Shown here piece by piece: positions 53,273 through 62,301 of a DNA stretch of 64,000 nt. Source of the DNA: Flavobacteriales bacterium (lineage in GTDB: Bacteria; Bacteroidota; Bacteroidia; Flavobacteriales; UBA1820). The position numbers and the translations under genes were made by a program. Each line of letters begins with the position of its first letter. Within the stretch, counting starts at the first letter, position 1. A model generated the notes under the pieces. The model worked only from the letters and a program-made list of their open reading frames with translations, did no database searches and was not told where the DNA came from. The stretch is taken from contig QALN01000009.1 in NCBI GenBank assembly GCA_003150615.1, positions 129,938 to 193,937 of the forward strand. Direction: 5' to 3'.

Positions 53273-55423
53273 TCAGTTAAACCAGTCCCAGACAACTCCG
53301 AAACGCAGTGTTGGGTCCAGGTAGGGGTACATAGGTGCGGAAAAATAGTTCCTGTTCGACGGAGTTACCCAGGGAGTGAAGTTCTCGAATTTTATGAACA
53401 GGCGTGTTCTGCGGATTTTGGCGGAAAGCGATATGTCAAGATAGGGATAGTCGCCTATCTGCTGTACGGACGACGGGCTTTGCAGGTTGTAATCGGAAAG
53501 CAGCGGGTTGTACATCGGAGCGTCGAACGACGAGTAATATTTGAGCGTGAGCGCAGGCATGAACGTCACGGCTTTGCGGAACATCGAGAAATAGGCGTAC
53601 AGGGACGAACGGACCATTATTTCCGGCAGTGGCATCACGGACGCCCCGGAACTTACGTTCTGGTAGGTTACCGTGTTGTCCCATCCGAACCACCTGATGC
53701 GGGTGTCGCGGGAAACGGTAACCGACAGTACGTTTACCTTGTCGTCAAATTGACGCGGGGTGCGTAGCGAATCGAAGTACACGTAATTGCTTATGTCCGT
53801 AAATTTCACCTGCGCATTGATTATCTTGTCGCTTTTGAGCGTAACGGCTATTTCGTTTGCCTCTATCCTTTTGAAATCGTTCTTCCAGTTGAACATGGCG
53901 AACGAACTGCGGTAGTACCGCGCTACGAGCGGCGCGTAGTAAGAAGCGTTCATGTATGAGCCTTCCAGCCTGTTTTGCGGGTTGAGCTGAGCATATGCCG
54001 AGAGTTTCAGTATGCGGGCATCGGAAAACACTCCGGAAAGGCTGTAATCGAACGAAGCGTCGGCGCCGAAATAACGCATCGGCCTCCAACGTCCCAAAAG
54101 ATTGACGGATACTGTGTTGCCGGATATTTTCTCTCTGTTGTCCATGCCCGTGCCGTAGGCCAGAGAATCCTGGAACGCGTATGTGGAGGACTGGTAGCGT
54201 ATCATGCCCTGGGCGTAAATGTTGACCAGAGGGAAATTGACGCCGGCGCCTGCGGCTATGTCCAGGGTGTTGAAATACGAACTGTCCACCCTGGGAGCTT
54301 CGGGAAGTACCGCCGACCTGTAATAATTTATCGATTTTTCGCCTGTATTGCTGTCAGGGTCTTTGAATGCCGGATCGTAGTACCTGTATGTCAGGTGTTG
54401 GTATTGTATTTCGTTCAGAAGGCTTATGCGGAAGCCTTTCGGATTTTTAACCGACGAGTTGAACAGATCGTAGGATTGGCTCACGTAAAACCTCGTTCCG
54501 CCAAGACGGTTGGCTACTGCTGCATCCGAACCGGACAGATTGACAGGCAATGTCGTCCGGTAAGAATATTCTTTGTCGTTCGAGCGGAACATTTCCATCC
54601 CTTCGGCCGTCAGTCCGCCGTTTTCGTTTGCCGAGAGGAACTGGTATGTCACGTGCCCGCGCAGTATGTACCGGTACGGTTTGTCGTGAAAACTGAATGT
54701 GCCGACCAGTTGTCCGTGTTGGTTGCTTGTGTAATTGTAAAGTCCCTCTTTAGTGCGTTTGCCCCGGTATCCTATCGAGAAGTTGAACAGCCTGCCGGCG
54801 TTGGCCGTGAAGTTGAAATCGAGCACATGGCTCTCCATGTTGGAAAATACGTTCGTATAGTACATGGCTTCCGACCATGGAGTGCGCACGTCGTAGTAGT
54901 TTATCTCGTCGGCATTGCGGTAGTACATGCTTCTGGAACTTATGCCGTAGCTCGGTGTGAGCGAGGGTTTCAGGTCTAGCACCATAGGCGTGTATCCCTG
55001 GGCAATGGTAGGAAACGGCATGTATCCGTATTCGTCCTTGCGCAGAGGGTTGAGTTTGTATAACTTGGATATGTTGAGCGATGTGTCTACAAGCGTAGTG
55101 TCCCACGTGGGGGATATTATCTTGTAAACTTGTATGGAGTCCTTATAACGGTTGCGGTATACGGTGCGGTCGCGGGTCCTGCCGCGTGCGGCATCTACCG
55201 AGTCCTGTTTTTCCTGTTCTTTGCCGTCCAGTATAGGTTCGCCGAAAGCGTTGAGGCGTTCGCCGTTCTTGCCTTTGTAAGGATCGTATATTTCAGTCCG
55301 GTTTCTGTTGTTGTAATTATTGTTGTTGTTTACCGTTTGCGCAGTCGCGCCCGCAGAACAGAATATCTGTAGGAAGAGTAATATATATAAGGCATTGCTT
55401 TTTGTGCGGCGTGCTGTGTTCAT
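53273..55423 (-). CDS. Putative outer-membrane porin (PF14121-like)
   Basis: 716 aa with an N-terminal signal peptide, then a low-complexity Asn-rich stretch (VNNNNNYNNRNRTEIYDPY) and a ~100-residue linker. The rest is beta-barrel-like, with alternating aromatic strands and a C-terminal strand ending in Trp-Phe-Asn (RFGVVWDWFN). Matches the 'putative porin' family widespread in Bacteroidetes, in size and in the conserved YYDVRTPWSEAMYYTNV segment. Its role is not established; pores or lipid/protein export scaffolds are possible. Co-transcribed with mnmD. Confidence 0.82.
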   Translation of the reverse strand: MNTARRTKSNALYILLFLQIFCSAGATAQTVNNNNNYNNRNRTEIYDPYKGKNGERLNAFGEPILDGKEQEKQDSVDAARGRTRDRTVYRNRYKDSIQVYKIISPTWDTTLVDTSLNISKLYKLNPLRKDEYGYMPFPTIAQGYTPMVLDLKPSLTPSYGISSRSMYYRNADEINYYDVRTPWSEAMYYTNVFSNMESHVLDFNFTANAGRLFNFSIGYRGKRTKEGLYNYTSNQHGQLVGTFSFHDKPYRYILRGHVTYQFLSANENGGLTAEGMEMFRSNDKEYSYRTTLPVNLSGSDAAVANRLGGTRFYVSQSYDLFNSSVKNPKGFRISLLNEIQYQHLTYRYYDPAFKDPDSNTGEKSINYYRSAVLPEAPRVDSSYFNTLDIAAGAGVNFPLVNIYAQGMIRYQSSTYAFQDSLAYGTGMDNREKISGNTVSVNLLGRWRPMRYFGADASFDYSLSGVFSDARILKLSAYAQLNPQNRLEGSYMNASYYAPLVARYYRSSFAMFNWKNDFKRIEANEIAVTLKSDKIINAQVKFTDISNYVYFDSLRTPRQFDDKVNVLSVTVSRDTRIRWFGWDNTVTYQNVSSGASVMPLPEIMVRSSLYAYFSMFRKAVTFMPALTLKYYSSFDAPMYNPLLSDYNLQSPSSVQQIGDYPYLDISLSAKIRRTRLFIKFENFTPWVTPSNRNYFSAPMYPYLDPTLRFGVVWDWFN

Positions 55424-55537
55424 TGTGCAAAAATAATCATACTTTCATAAGTAAGCGCATTTATATGCGGCTAAATATTTGCGGCAACGAATCCCGTGAA
55501 GTTTTCCGGGCAAAAGTCGTTTTCCTTTTCTGCGGGG

Positions 55538-56758
55538 TCACGGCATTGTTTCGTCTTCAGTATCTTCAGCTCCGCTTTCCACTACGGTGGTGTCGCTCAC
55601 ATACGGATCGAACAGTTTTTCGGATATGTTCATAAGAGTAGGCACCGAAAATGAACTGCGCGCCTGGTTTTCGAGTACGATTATGGTTTTTTGTTCTTCG
55701 GGAAGACGGAGGAACCGGCCTCTGTATCCGTGCCACCATCCGTTGTGATATACTATTTCGCGGTCGTTGTAATTGTACAGCCTCCATCCGTAACCGTACG
55801 GGTGTACTTGGTCGGTGTAATTGGTGTAGGCTTTCTGCTGCCAATGGTCGTCGAGTATGAAACCTCCCCGTAATGCCATGTCGAATTTAAGCAGGTCTTC
55901 GGCTGTCGAATATACTCCTTTGTCGCCCAATACTCCGTCCAGAAAGTTTAACCCGTATGGCGCGCGGCGCGAAGTATAGCCCTGCGTCATCGTCCCGCAT
56001 CGGGAAAATTCGGGTTCGGTACAGAAAAACGTATTGTCCATGCCTACGGGTTCGAAAATATTCCTGCGTACCCATGAAGAAAAGCTCTCGCCTGTCACAT
56101 GTTCCACTATCGAAGCCAGAAGGGCGTAATTCGTATTGCTGTACTGGTATTTCAGTCCTGGGGAAAAATAAGGACGGGGTTTGCGTTTGAGCATTATCGA
56201 AAGCATATCCTCGTTGCTCATTGGCTTCATGAAGCCTATCCACACTCCGGCGGTAAACCTCGTGTAATCGGCAAGCCCGCTTTTGTGGCTCAGAAGCATT
56301 TCGACCGTGAGCGTGGGGCGTCCGAAGCCTTCCAGATAATCGCTCACCGGAGCTTTTATATCCACCAGTCCCTGCTGGGCGAGCATCAGCACGGCGGTGG
56401 CCGTTATTGTCTTGGAGATGGATGCCAGTTGGAATACCGATGATGTGGATAGTTTTTCCTTTGTCCTGAAATTGCTGTAACCGTAAGCTTTGGAGAATAT
56501 TTTGTCCCGGTCGGCGAAAAGCACCACTCCGTTGAATTGTCCGCGGACGGACTTGGATATGAAATACTTGTCGACAGCTTTTATCCTGTCCTGGTCGAAC
56601 GGCTTGTCGGGAAGGACTGCACGGCGGTAGGAGTCTTCTGCGGGGACGTTAAGTTCCTTTACGTTCCTGTCGTCGGGAAAAGCATATTGCTTCCCTCCGG
56701 ATAAGGAGAAAAACACCAGCAGCAGAAATGAAAAATATCTTGTGGACAGGCGTTTCAT
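55538..56758 (-). CDS. Serine hydrolase, beta-lactamase/DD-peptidase-like (PF00144)
   Basis: 406 aa from the ATG at 56758 (MKRLSTRYFSFLLLVFFSLS, signal peptide); a GTG 8 codons upstream is also open. Class C beta-lactamase fold: nucleophile motif Ser113-Ile-Ser-Lys116 in FQLASISKT, second motif Tyr-Ser-Asn in YQYSNTNYALL, and HNGWWHGYRGR in place of KTG. Such enzymes are often esterases or D-aminopeptidases rather than true beta-lactamases. The acidic C-terminus (ESGAEDTEDETMP) is unusual. Its own promoter-like element lies at 56802-56809. Confidence 0.88.
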   Translation of the reverse strand: MKRLSTRYFSFLLLVFFSLSGGKQYAFPDDRNVKELNVPAEDSYRRAVLPDKPFDQDRIKAVDKYFISKSVRGQFNGVVLFADRDKIFSKAYGYSNFRTKEKLSTSSVFQLASISKTITATAVLMLAQQGLVDIKAPVSDYLEGFGRPTLTVEMLLSHKSGLADYTRFTAGVWIGFMKPMSNEDMLSIMLKRKPRPYFSPGLKYQYSNTNYALLASIVEHVTGESFSSWVRRNIFEPVGMDNTFFCTEPEFSRCGTMTQGYTSRRAPYGLNFLDGVLGDKGVYSTAEDLLKFDMALRGGFILDDHWQQKAYTNYTDQVHPYGYGWRLYNYNDREIVYHNGWWHGYRGRFLRLPEEQKTIIVLENQARSSFSVPTLMNISEKLFDPYVSDTTVVESGAEDTEDETMP

Positions 56759-56801
56759 CGATGGGGTTAAATGCTGTGTCACAGCGAAATCTTATAACAG
56801 G

Positions 56802-56809
56802 CAAATGTA
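56802..56809 (-). promoter_or_regulatory. -7 element of the serine hydrolase gene
   Basis: Minus-strand TACATTTG, perfect TAnnTTTG, 44 nt before the start codon. Confidence 0.55.
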
Positions 56810-57004
56810 GTGAAGATAGATTTAAACTCTATGGGCATAAGTTTTTTTTATGAATTTTTAACTACACGGGTCTGATAAACGGTTACTTTTACAATGTGGA
56901 TGCGAGTGGAAACTCACCGGTATTTACTGTTAAAACATCCGCAGGAACCGAAAAAACCGTGTTTTTTCACTATATTTAAAAAATAACCCAAAAAATCAAT
57001 AATC

Positions 57005-57475
57005 ATGGCAACAAACAACATTGGCCTGGACACTGCAAAAACCGGCCGCACGATTGAAAAACTGAACAAACTCCTCTCCGATTACCAGATACACTATCAG
57101 AACCTGCGCGGATTTCACTGGAACATCAAAGGCAAATCTTTTTTCACACTTCACTCCGTGTTTGAAAAGTATTATGACCAGGCAGCCGAGAGGGTGGACG
57201 AAATAGCAGAACGCATACTTATGCTCGGAGGTACTCCGATGCATACATATCAGGACTACCTGGATAATTCTTCGCTTTTGGTCTATCAGAACGTAAGCAA
57301 TGCCGATAAAGCCGTTGCCGATATTCTGAGCGATATCAACAGGCTTATAAAGTCCCAAAGGGAATTGATAGAAGTGGCCGGCGCTGCCGACGATGAGGTG
57401 ACTGTGGACATGATGATAGGATTCACAGCCGACGACGAGAAAAAAGTGTGGATGCTTTCCGCATATATGGGATAA
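57005..57475 (+). CDS. dps: Dps-family ferritin-like protein
   Basis: 156 aa four-helix-bundle protein that forms dodecamers, oxidises and stores iron and protects DNA from peroxide. The inter-subunit ferroxidase ligands have the right spacing: His38 (GFHWNIKG), His50, Asp65 and Glu69 (ERVDEIAER). There is no long basic N-terminal tail, so DNA binding may be weak. A TATATTTA (56971-56978) is a 7/8 -7 match 27 nt upstream. Followed by a strong terminator. Confidence 0.93.
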   Translation: MATNNIGLDTAKTGRTIEKLNKLLSDYQIHYQNLRGFHWNIKGKSFFTLHSVFEKYYDQAAERVDEIAERILMLGGTPMHTYQDYLDNSSLLVYQNVSNADKAVADILSDINRLIKSQRELIEVAGAADDEVTVDMMIGFTADDEKKVWMLSAYMG

Positions 57476-57508
57476 ACCTGACCTGAGACTCCCCTTACCT
57501 GAAAACGA

Positions 57509-57547
57509 AAAACCGCCGGAACTCAATATGAGAGTTCCGGCGGTTTT
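57509..57547. terminator. Intrinsic terminator after dps
   Basis: Perfect 16-bp stem AAAACCGCCGGAACTC / GAGTTCCGGCGGTTTT with a 7-nt loop. Confidence 0.88.
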
Positions 57548-57671
57548 ATTGCCAAGACTAATTATGAAATTTTAGAATGCTTGTTTTTTAATATTATCGT
57601 ATCCATTGGAAATAGTACATAAATATAATTGTTATATATTTGTTTTTATTAATGATTTTAATAAATTTATT

Positions 57672-58079
57672 ATGAATAAAATAGTTTCTACACTGCTTTT
57701 CTGTTTAATAGCATTAAATTGTTGTGCTGAAATAGAATCTGGAAGTTTTAAATCAGATTCTTCTTCTGTTGGATATAACGATAGAGTATATCAACTTTTT
57801 CCGACGCAGAATATGTGGACATTTATTAAATTAAATACCCGAAATGGGCTTATGTGGCAAGTGCAATATGATGTAAAAGGTAATAATCGTTTTGAGACGG
57901 AACTTAATTCAATATCTCTCGTAAATGAAGCAGATGAAGTTAATGGACGCTTTATGCTTTATTCTACTCAGAATATGTATAATTTCATGTTGCTTGATCA
58001 AATTGAAGGAAGTGTATGGCAAGTTCAATGGTCACATGATCCAGAAGATAGAATGATTATTCCAATTAGAAATATATAA
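57672..58079 (+). CDS. AT-rich secreted protein with two TQNM…WQVQ repeats
   Basis: 135 aa from the ATG at 57672; the frame is open to 57606, but the hydrophobic signal segment begins here (MNKIVSTLLFCLIALNCCAE). The Cys-Cys before the mature start may signal lipidation. Two internal repeats, residues ~38-66 (YQLFPTQNMWTFIKL … GLMWQVQY) and ~92-120 (FMLYSTQNMYNFMLL … GSVWQVQW), form a duplicated beta-unit. Similar two-repeat proteins are scattered among gut Bacteroides and other bacteria, without known function. Base and codon use are far more AT-rich than all neighbours, and it sits alone between two terminators, which indicates transfer. Confidence 0.75.
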   Translation: MNKIVSTLLFCLIALNCCAEIESGSFKSDSSSVGYNDRVYQLFPTQNMWTFIKLNTRNGLMWQVQYDVKGNNRFETELNSISLVNEADEVNGRFMLYSTQNMYNFMLLDQIEGSVWQVQWSHDPEDRMIIPIRNI

Positions 58080-58115
58080 ATAACGCCCGGAATTGTTCCG
58101 GGCGTTATTATAATT
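58079..58115. terminator. Symmetrical terminator between the AT-rich gene and hppA
   Basis: Perfect 14-bp stem AATAACGCCCGGAA / TTCCGGGCGTTATT with loop TTG. It starts at the last base of the upstream stop codon and serves both convergent genes. Confidence 0.85.
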
Positions 58116-58130
58116 ATAATATCTAAATTC

Positions 58131-60461
58131 TTATTGTGCCGGTTGCTGTGTCGTGTCGTCAACTTCGGCAGCGGCTTCGGCAGGCTGGTCAACTATTATT
58201 ACCTCTTCTTCCGCAGCAGCCTGTTCGACTACCGGAGCGGCATCCTGTTCGTACATTTCTATAAGTTCGCCCTTGTGATCCTGCAGGAATTTGATAAGGC
58301 GGTCTTCGTACGTTTTGATCTGTTCCACCATGCCGCGGTGCTCCTCGTTTATATCCGGTTTGAGCACGTACCAGTTGGCAATGTACGGGGCTATGATGAG
58401 AGAAACGATGGATGTGAGTTTGATAAGTATGTTCATCGAAGGTCCTGATGTATCCTTGAACGGGTCGCCTACGGTATCGCCGGTAACGGCGGCCTTGTGG
58501 GCATCGGAACCTTTTTTCTCTATCTTGCCGTTTATCTCTACGCCTTTCTCGAACGATTTTTTCGCATTGTCCCAGGCGCCTCCGGCGTTGGATTGGAATA
58601 TTCCCATCAGTACGCCGGAAACGGTGATACCCGCAAGCATTCCTCCGAGGACTTCAGGGCCGAATACGAAACCTACCAGCACGGGCGCTATCAGCGCGAT
58701 AGCTCCGGGAAGCATCATCTCGCGGATGGAGGCGTGTGTGGATATGGCTACGCATTTTTCATATTCCGGTTCGGCTTTGTATTCCATGATGCCGGGAATC
58801 TCGCGGAACTGGCGGCGTACTTCATTTACCATGTCCATCGCTGCGCGGCCTACGGCGGCGATAGCCAGCGAGGAGAAAATGAACGGTATCATGGCTCCTA
58901 CGAACAGACCTGCAAGAACGTTGGCGTGATATATGTCGATGCCTGTTATGCCAGAAACGCCCACGAATGCGGCGAACAGAGCCAGTGAAGTAAGCGCGGC
59001 GGAAGCTATGGCGAATCCCTTGCCCGTGGCAGCCGTGGTGTTGCCTACTGCGTCGAGGATATCTGTGCGTTCGCGCACTTCTTCCGGCAGACCGCTCATT
59101 TCGGCAATACCGCCGGCGTTGTCGGCTACAGGGCCGAAAGCATCTATGGCGAGCTGCATGGCTGTAGTGGCCATCATGCCCACAGCGGCTATGCCCACAC
59201 CGTAAAGGCCGGCGAATTCATACGAGAAGAATATTCCGGCAGCCAGTATTACGATAGGAACCACCGTGGATTCCATGCCGACGGACAGACCGCCGATGAT
59301 GTTGGTGGCATGTCCTGTCGAGGACTGCTGTACTATCGATTTTACTGGACGGCGTCCCATAGCAGTGTAGTATTCGGTCACGATGCTCATCAGCGCACCT
59401 ACTACAAGACCGGTTATTATTGAGAATACCACGTCGGTATCCGTCATTTCAAAACCGCGTATCACCATCGAATCTGGAAGCAGGTATTTGGTTAGGAATA
59501 CCGCAGCCACACCGGTGAGTATTATGGAAATCCAGTTACCCATGTTGAGCGCACCCTGTACGTTTCCGCTGTCGTTCTTGATGCGTACGAAAAAGGTACC
59601 TACGAGCGAGAATATTATTCCTATGCCGGCTATGAGCATCGGGAGGAGTATCGGGGCCGTGCCACCGAAAGCATCGTCGGAAACGACTTCCTGCCCCAGT
59701 ACCATAGTTGCCAGTATAGTTGCCACGTACGAACCGAAAAGGTCGGCTCCCATACCGGCTACGTCGCCTACGTTGTCACCAACGTTGTCGGCTATCGTGG
59801 CCGGGTTACGTGGGTCGTCTTCGGGGATACCCGCTTCGACCTTGCCCACGAGGTCGGCTCCTACGTCGGCAGCTTTAGTGTATATGCCACCGCCCACGCG
59901 TGCGAACAGGGCTATCGATTCGGCACCCAACGAGAACCCGGACAATACTTCGATGGCCAGGCGCATCGCTTCTTTCGATTCAAAGGCCCCGAACAGGTGA
60001 GCAAGCACGATGAATACTCCGCCCATGCCGAAAACTGCCAGTCCGGCTACTCCGAAGCCCATTACCGAACCTCCGGTAAACGATACTTTCAGAGCTTTCA
60101 TCAGGCTTGTGCGTGCGGCTTCCGTAGTGCGTACGTTGGCTTTCGTGGCGATGTTCATACCGAAATATCCGGCAAGCGCCGAGAAAAACGCGCCCACGAT
60201 AAAGCATACGGCTATTACCCAGCTGCTTTCCTGGCTCGAAGAGCCCAGAAGGACCAGAAGAAGCGCGGCTATTATCGCAAAATAGCTCAGCACTTTCCAT
60301 TCCGCTTTCAGGAACGCCATTGCACCGGCGGCGATCTTCGACGCCAGGTTCTGCATTTTTTCGTCGCCCGCGGGCTGTTTGGACACCCACGATGCTTTTA
60401 CAGCCATGACCGCAAGTCCCACAAGACCAAGCAGAGGCACGGCATAGAAAAGATTTTCCAT
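58131..60461 (-). CDS. hppA: Membrane-bound ion-translocating pyrophosphatase, K+-dependent type
   Basis: 776 aa, about 16 membrane helices. It couples PPi hydrolysis to H+ and/or Na+ pumping across the inner membrane. Signatures: DVGADLVGKVEAGIPEDDPRNP and NVGDNVGDVAGMGADLFGSY (Mg-PPi site), DAFGPVADNAGG, and DTVGDPFKDTSGPSMN. The determinant region reads GNTTAATGKGFAIASAALT, with Ala and Gly at the positions that separate K+-dependent from K+-independent enzymes, so K+-dependence is expected. Na+ versus H+ use is not decided. The C-terminal ~55 residues are an unusual Glu/Ala/Gln-rich tail. Monocistronic. Confidence 0.95.
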   Translation of the reverse strand: MENLFYAVPLLGLVGLAVMAVKASWVSKQPAGDEKMQNLASKIAAGAMAFLKAEWKVLSYFAIIAALLLVLLGSSSQESSWVIAVCFIVGAFFSALAGYFGMNIATKANVRTTEAARTSLMKALKVSFTGGSVMGFGVAGLAVFGMGGVFIVLAHLFGAFESKEAMRLAIEVLSGFSLGAESIALFARVGGGIYTKAADVGADLVGKVEAGIPEDDPRNPATIADNVGDNVGDVAGMGADLFGSYVATILATMVLGQEVVSDDAFGGTAPILLPMLIAGIGIIFSLVGTFFVRIKNDSGNVQGALNMGNWISIILTGVAAVFLTKYLLPDSMVIRGFEMTDTDVVFSIITGLVVGALMSIVTEYYTAMGRRPVKSIVQQSSTGHATNIIGGLSVGMESTVVPIVILAAGIFFSYEFAGLYGVGIAAVGMMATTAMQLAIDAFGPVADNAGGIAEMSGLPEEVRERTDILDAVGNTTAATGKGFAIASAALTSLALFAAFVGVSGITGIDIYHANVLAGLFVGAMIPFIFSSLAIAAVGRAAMDMVNEVRRQFREIPGIMEYKAEPEYEKCVAISTHASIREMMLPGAIALIAPVLVGFVFGPEVLGGMLAGITVSGVLMGIFQSNAGGAWDNAKKSFEKGVEINGKIEKKGSDAHKAAVTGDTVGDPFKDTSGPSMNILIKLTSIVSLIIAPYIANWYVLKPDINEEHRGMVEQIKTYEDRLIKFLQDHKGELIEMYEQDAAPVVEQAAAEEEVIIVDQPAEAAAEVDDTTQQPAQ

Positions 60462-60504
60462 AAACTGAATTTTATTTATTAACTTTCTTTTTTATTTCAG
60501 CCTA

Positions 60505-60512
60505 CAAAATTA
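60505..60512 (-). promoter_or_regulatory. -7 element of hppA
   Basis: Minus-strand TAATTTTG matches TAnnTTTG, 44 nt before the start codon. Confidence 0.5.
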
Positions 60513-60617
60513 TAAAAACTATTGTTCACTGCGAAATTATAGGTGCGATTATTGCCTTTTTCGGGGCGGAAGGGCTTTTTTTCGGTTAAACTATGTGAAA
60601 AACCGGGCGTTTTTGGC

Positions 60618-60625
60618 TATTTTTG
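60618..60625 (+). promoter_or_regulatory. -7 element of the 61-aa membrane protein gene
   Basis: TATTTTTG matches TAnnTTTG, 24 nt before the start codon. This is the main support that the small gene is real. Confidence 0.5.
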
Positions 60626-60648
60626 GATGTTAATTTTAAAAAACGGAC

Positions 60649-60834
60649 ATGAACAGGACTTCTTTCAGGCTGATACTGGCGCTTGCCGGGCTGGCGGTAC
60701 TCATATACGGTTTTTTCAGCGGCAGGCTTCAGGCCAGTTTTCAGCAGACGCCTTATTCGACCGGATTTATAGTCGTTGTACTGATAATCTACGCGGCGTT
60801 TAATGTTGTAAAATTTTTCCGCCGCGGAAAGTAG
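60649..60834 (+). CDS. Small two-span membrane protein
   Basis: 61 aa. Two hydrophobic helices (~7-23 and ~38-55) separated by a short polar loop, with a basic end KFFRRGK that should face the cytoplasm. No family recognised. Preceded by a -7 element and not obviously linked to either neighbour: hppA is divergent and wecC has its own promoter. 60835-61003 has no gene. Confidence 0.6.
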   Translation: MNRTSFRLILALAGLAVLIYGFFSGRLQASFQQTPYSTGFIVVVLIIYAAFNVVKFFRRGK

Positions 60835-61007
60835 TCCTTTTTCGCACGTCCCAACGGTTGTGCTTTTTTTCTTCAGGAACTTGTTTTTTACGAATATTCT
60901 CATTTTTTAATATTATCGTATATGATAATTGGGAAAAAATGACTTGTTCGCTTAAAGAGTTGTATTAAATTGATTTTACGGGGTCTTTGTCGGGTTTTTG
61001 TAGTATA

Positions 61008-61038
61008 TTTGCCGCACAATGCTCGTTTGATACATTTG
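61008..61038 (+). promoter_or_regulatory. Promoter of the wecC-wecB locus
   Basis: TTTG (61008-61011), a 19-nt spacer and TACATTTG (61031-61038), 26 nt before wecC. TATATTTG at 61004-61011 is itself a second possible -7, so two overlapping promoters may exist. Confidence 0.65.
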
Positions 61039-61064
61039 TTAATCCTAATAATATACGCAAATAA

Positions 61065-62267
61065 ATGAAAGCTTGTTTTATGGGGTTGGGGTACATAGGT
61101 TTGCCCACCTCGATAATTGCTGCTGAAAACGGCGTCGAAGTGACCGGAGTGGACATCAATCCGTCGGTGGTGGAAATGACGAACGCCGGCAAACTTCATA
61201 TAGTGGAACCGGGGTTGCAGGAGTTGCTCGAACGGGTTGTGAAGTCCGGAAACCTCAGGGCTTCACTCGTGCCGGAAGAGAGCGACGCGTATTTTATCGT
61301 CGTTCCCACTCCTTTTAAAGGGAATCATGAGCCGGATATATCGTACGTGGAGGCTGCCACCAAGGCGGTGATACCTTTGCTTAAAGCCGGCGATTTGTTC
61401 GTGATAGAATCCACCTCGCCGGTAGGAACTACCGAGAAAATGTCTTCGCTCATTTTCTCATGCCGTCCCGAACTCGAAGGAAAAATATACATAGCGTACT
61501 GTCCGGAGCGTGTGCTTCCCGGCAATGTCATTTACGAACTGGTGCACAACGACCGTGTGATAGGCGGTATAGACCCTCGGTCAACGGAAAAAGCCGTCGA
61601 ATTTTATTCGCAGTTTGTAAAGGGTAAACTGCATCCCACCAACGCCAAGACGGCCGAGATGTGCAAGCTGACGGAAAATTCTTCGCGTGACGTGCAGATA
61701 GCTTTTGCAAACGAACTGTCCCTGATATGTGAAAAAGCGGGAATAAACGTGTGGGAACTCATCGCGCTGGCCAACAAACATCCGCGTGTAAACATACTGT
61801 GGCCCGGCAGCGGAGTGGGCGGACATTGCATTGCGGTGGACCCTTACTTCATTACGGCCGATTTTCCGGTCGAGTCGCAACTTATAGCCAAATCGCGTGA
61901 GATAAACAATTACAAGGCTTTCTGGTGTGCGGAAAAAACGAAGCGGGCCATAAAGGATTTCGAGCTCAAAAACAACCGCAAGGCACGTGTGGCCATTATG
62001 GGACTGGCATTCAAACCCAATATAGACGATTTGCGCGAAAGTCCGGCCAAATACATTGCTTCCAAGGTTATGGAGGGGGAAGACGCGGATTATATGATAG
62101 TGGAACCGAACGTGTCCGAACACAAAGTGTTCAAGCTTACCGATTACGAACAGGCGTATCAGAAGGCGGATATCGTAGCGTTCCTTGTCGCTCATGACCA
62201 GTTCAGGAGCTTGCCTTACGACGAGGGTAAGGTGATACTCGATTTCTGCGGAATCTTTAAGAAATAA
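61065..62267 (+). CDS. wecC: UDP-N-acetyl-D-mannosamine dehydrogenase
   Basis: 400 aa. It oxidises UDP-ManNAc to UDP-ManNAcA (2 NAD+), a sugar for capsule or surface polysaccharides. N-terminal Rossmann motif GLGYIGLPTSIIAAENG; central PTPFKGNHEPD and ESTSPVGTTEKM; catalytic Cys in GSGVGGHCIAVDPYF; C-terminal UDP-binding domain beginning KARVAIMGLAFKPNIDDLRESPA. Directly followed by wecB, which makes its substrate. Confidence 0.93.
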   Translation: MKACFMGLGYIGLPTSIIAAENGVEVTGVDINPSVVEMTNAGKLHIVEPGLQELLERVVKSGNLRASLVPEESDAYFIVVPTPFKGNHEPDISYVEAATKAVIPLLKAGDLFVIESTSPVGTTEKMSSLIFSCRPELEGKIYIAYCPERVLPGNVIYELVHNDRVIGGIDPRSTEKAVEFYSQFVKGKLHPTNAKTAEMCKLTENSSRDVQIAFANELSLICEKAGINVWELIALANKHPRVNILWPGSGVGGHCIAVDPYFITADFPVESQLIAKSREINNYKAFWCAEKTKRAIKDFELKNNRKARVAIMGLAFKPNIDDLRESPAKYIASKVMEGEDADYMIVEPNVSEHKVFKLTDYEQAYQKADIVAFLVAHDQFRSLPYDEGKVILDFCGIFKK

Positions 62268-62301
62268 CACTACGGACCAGGACAGGAAATAATTAATAAG
62301 T

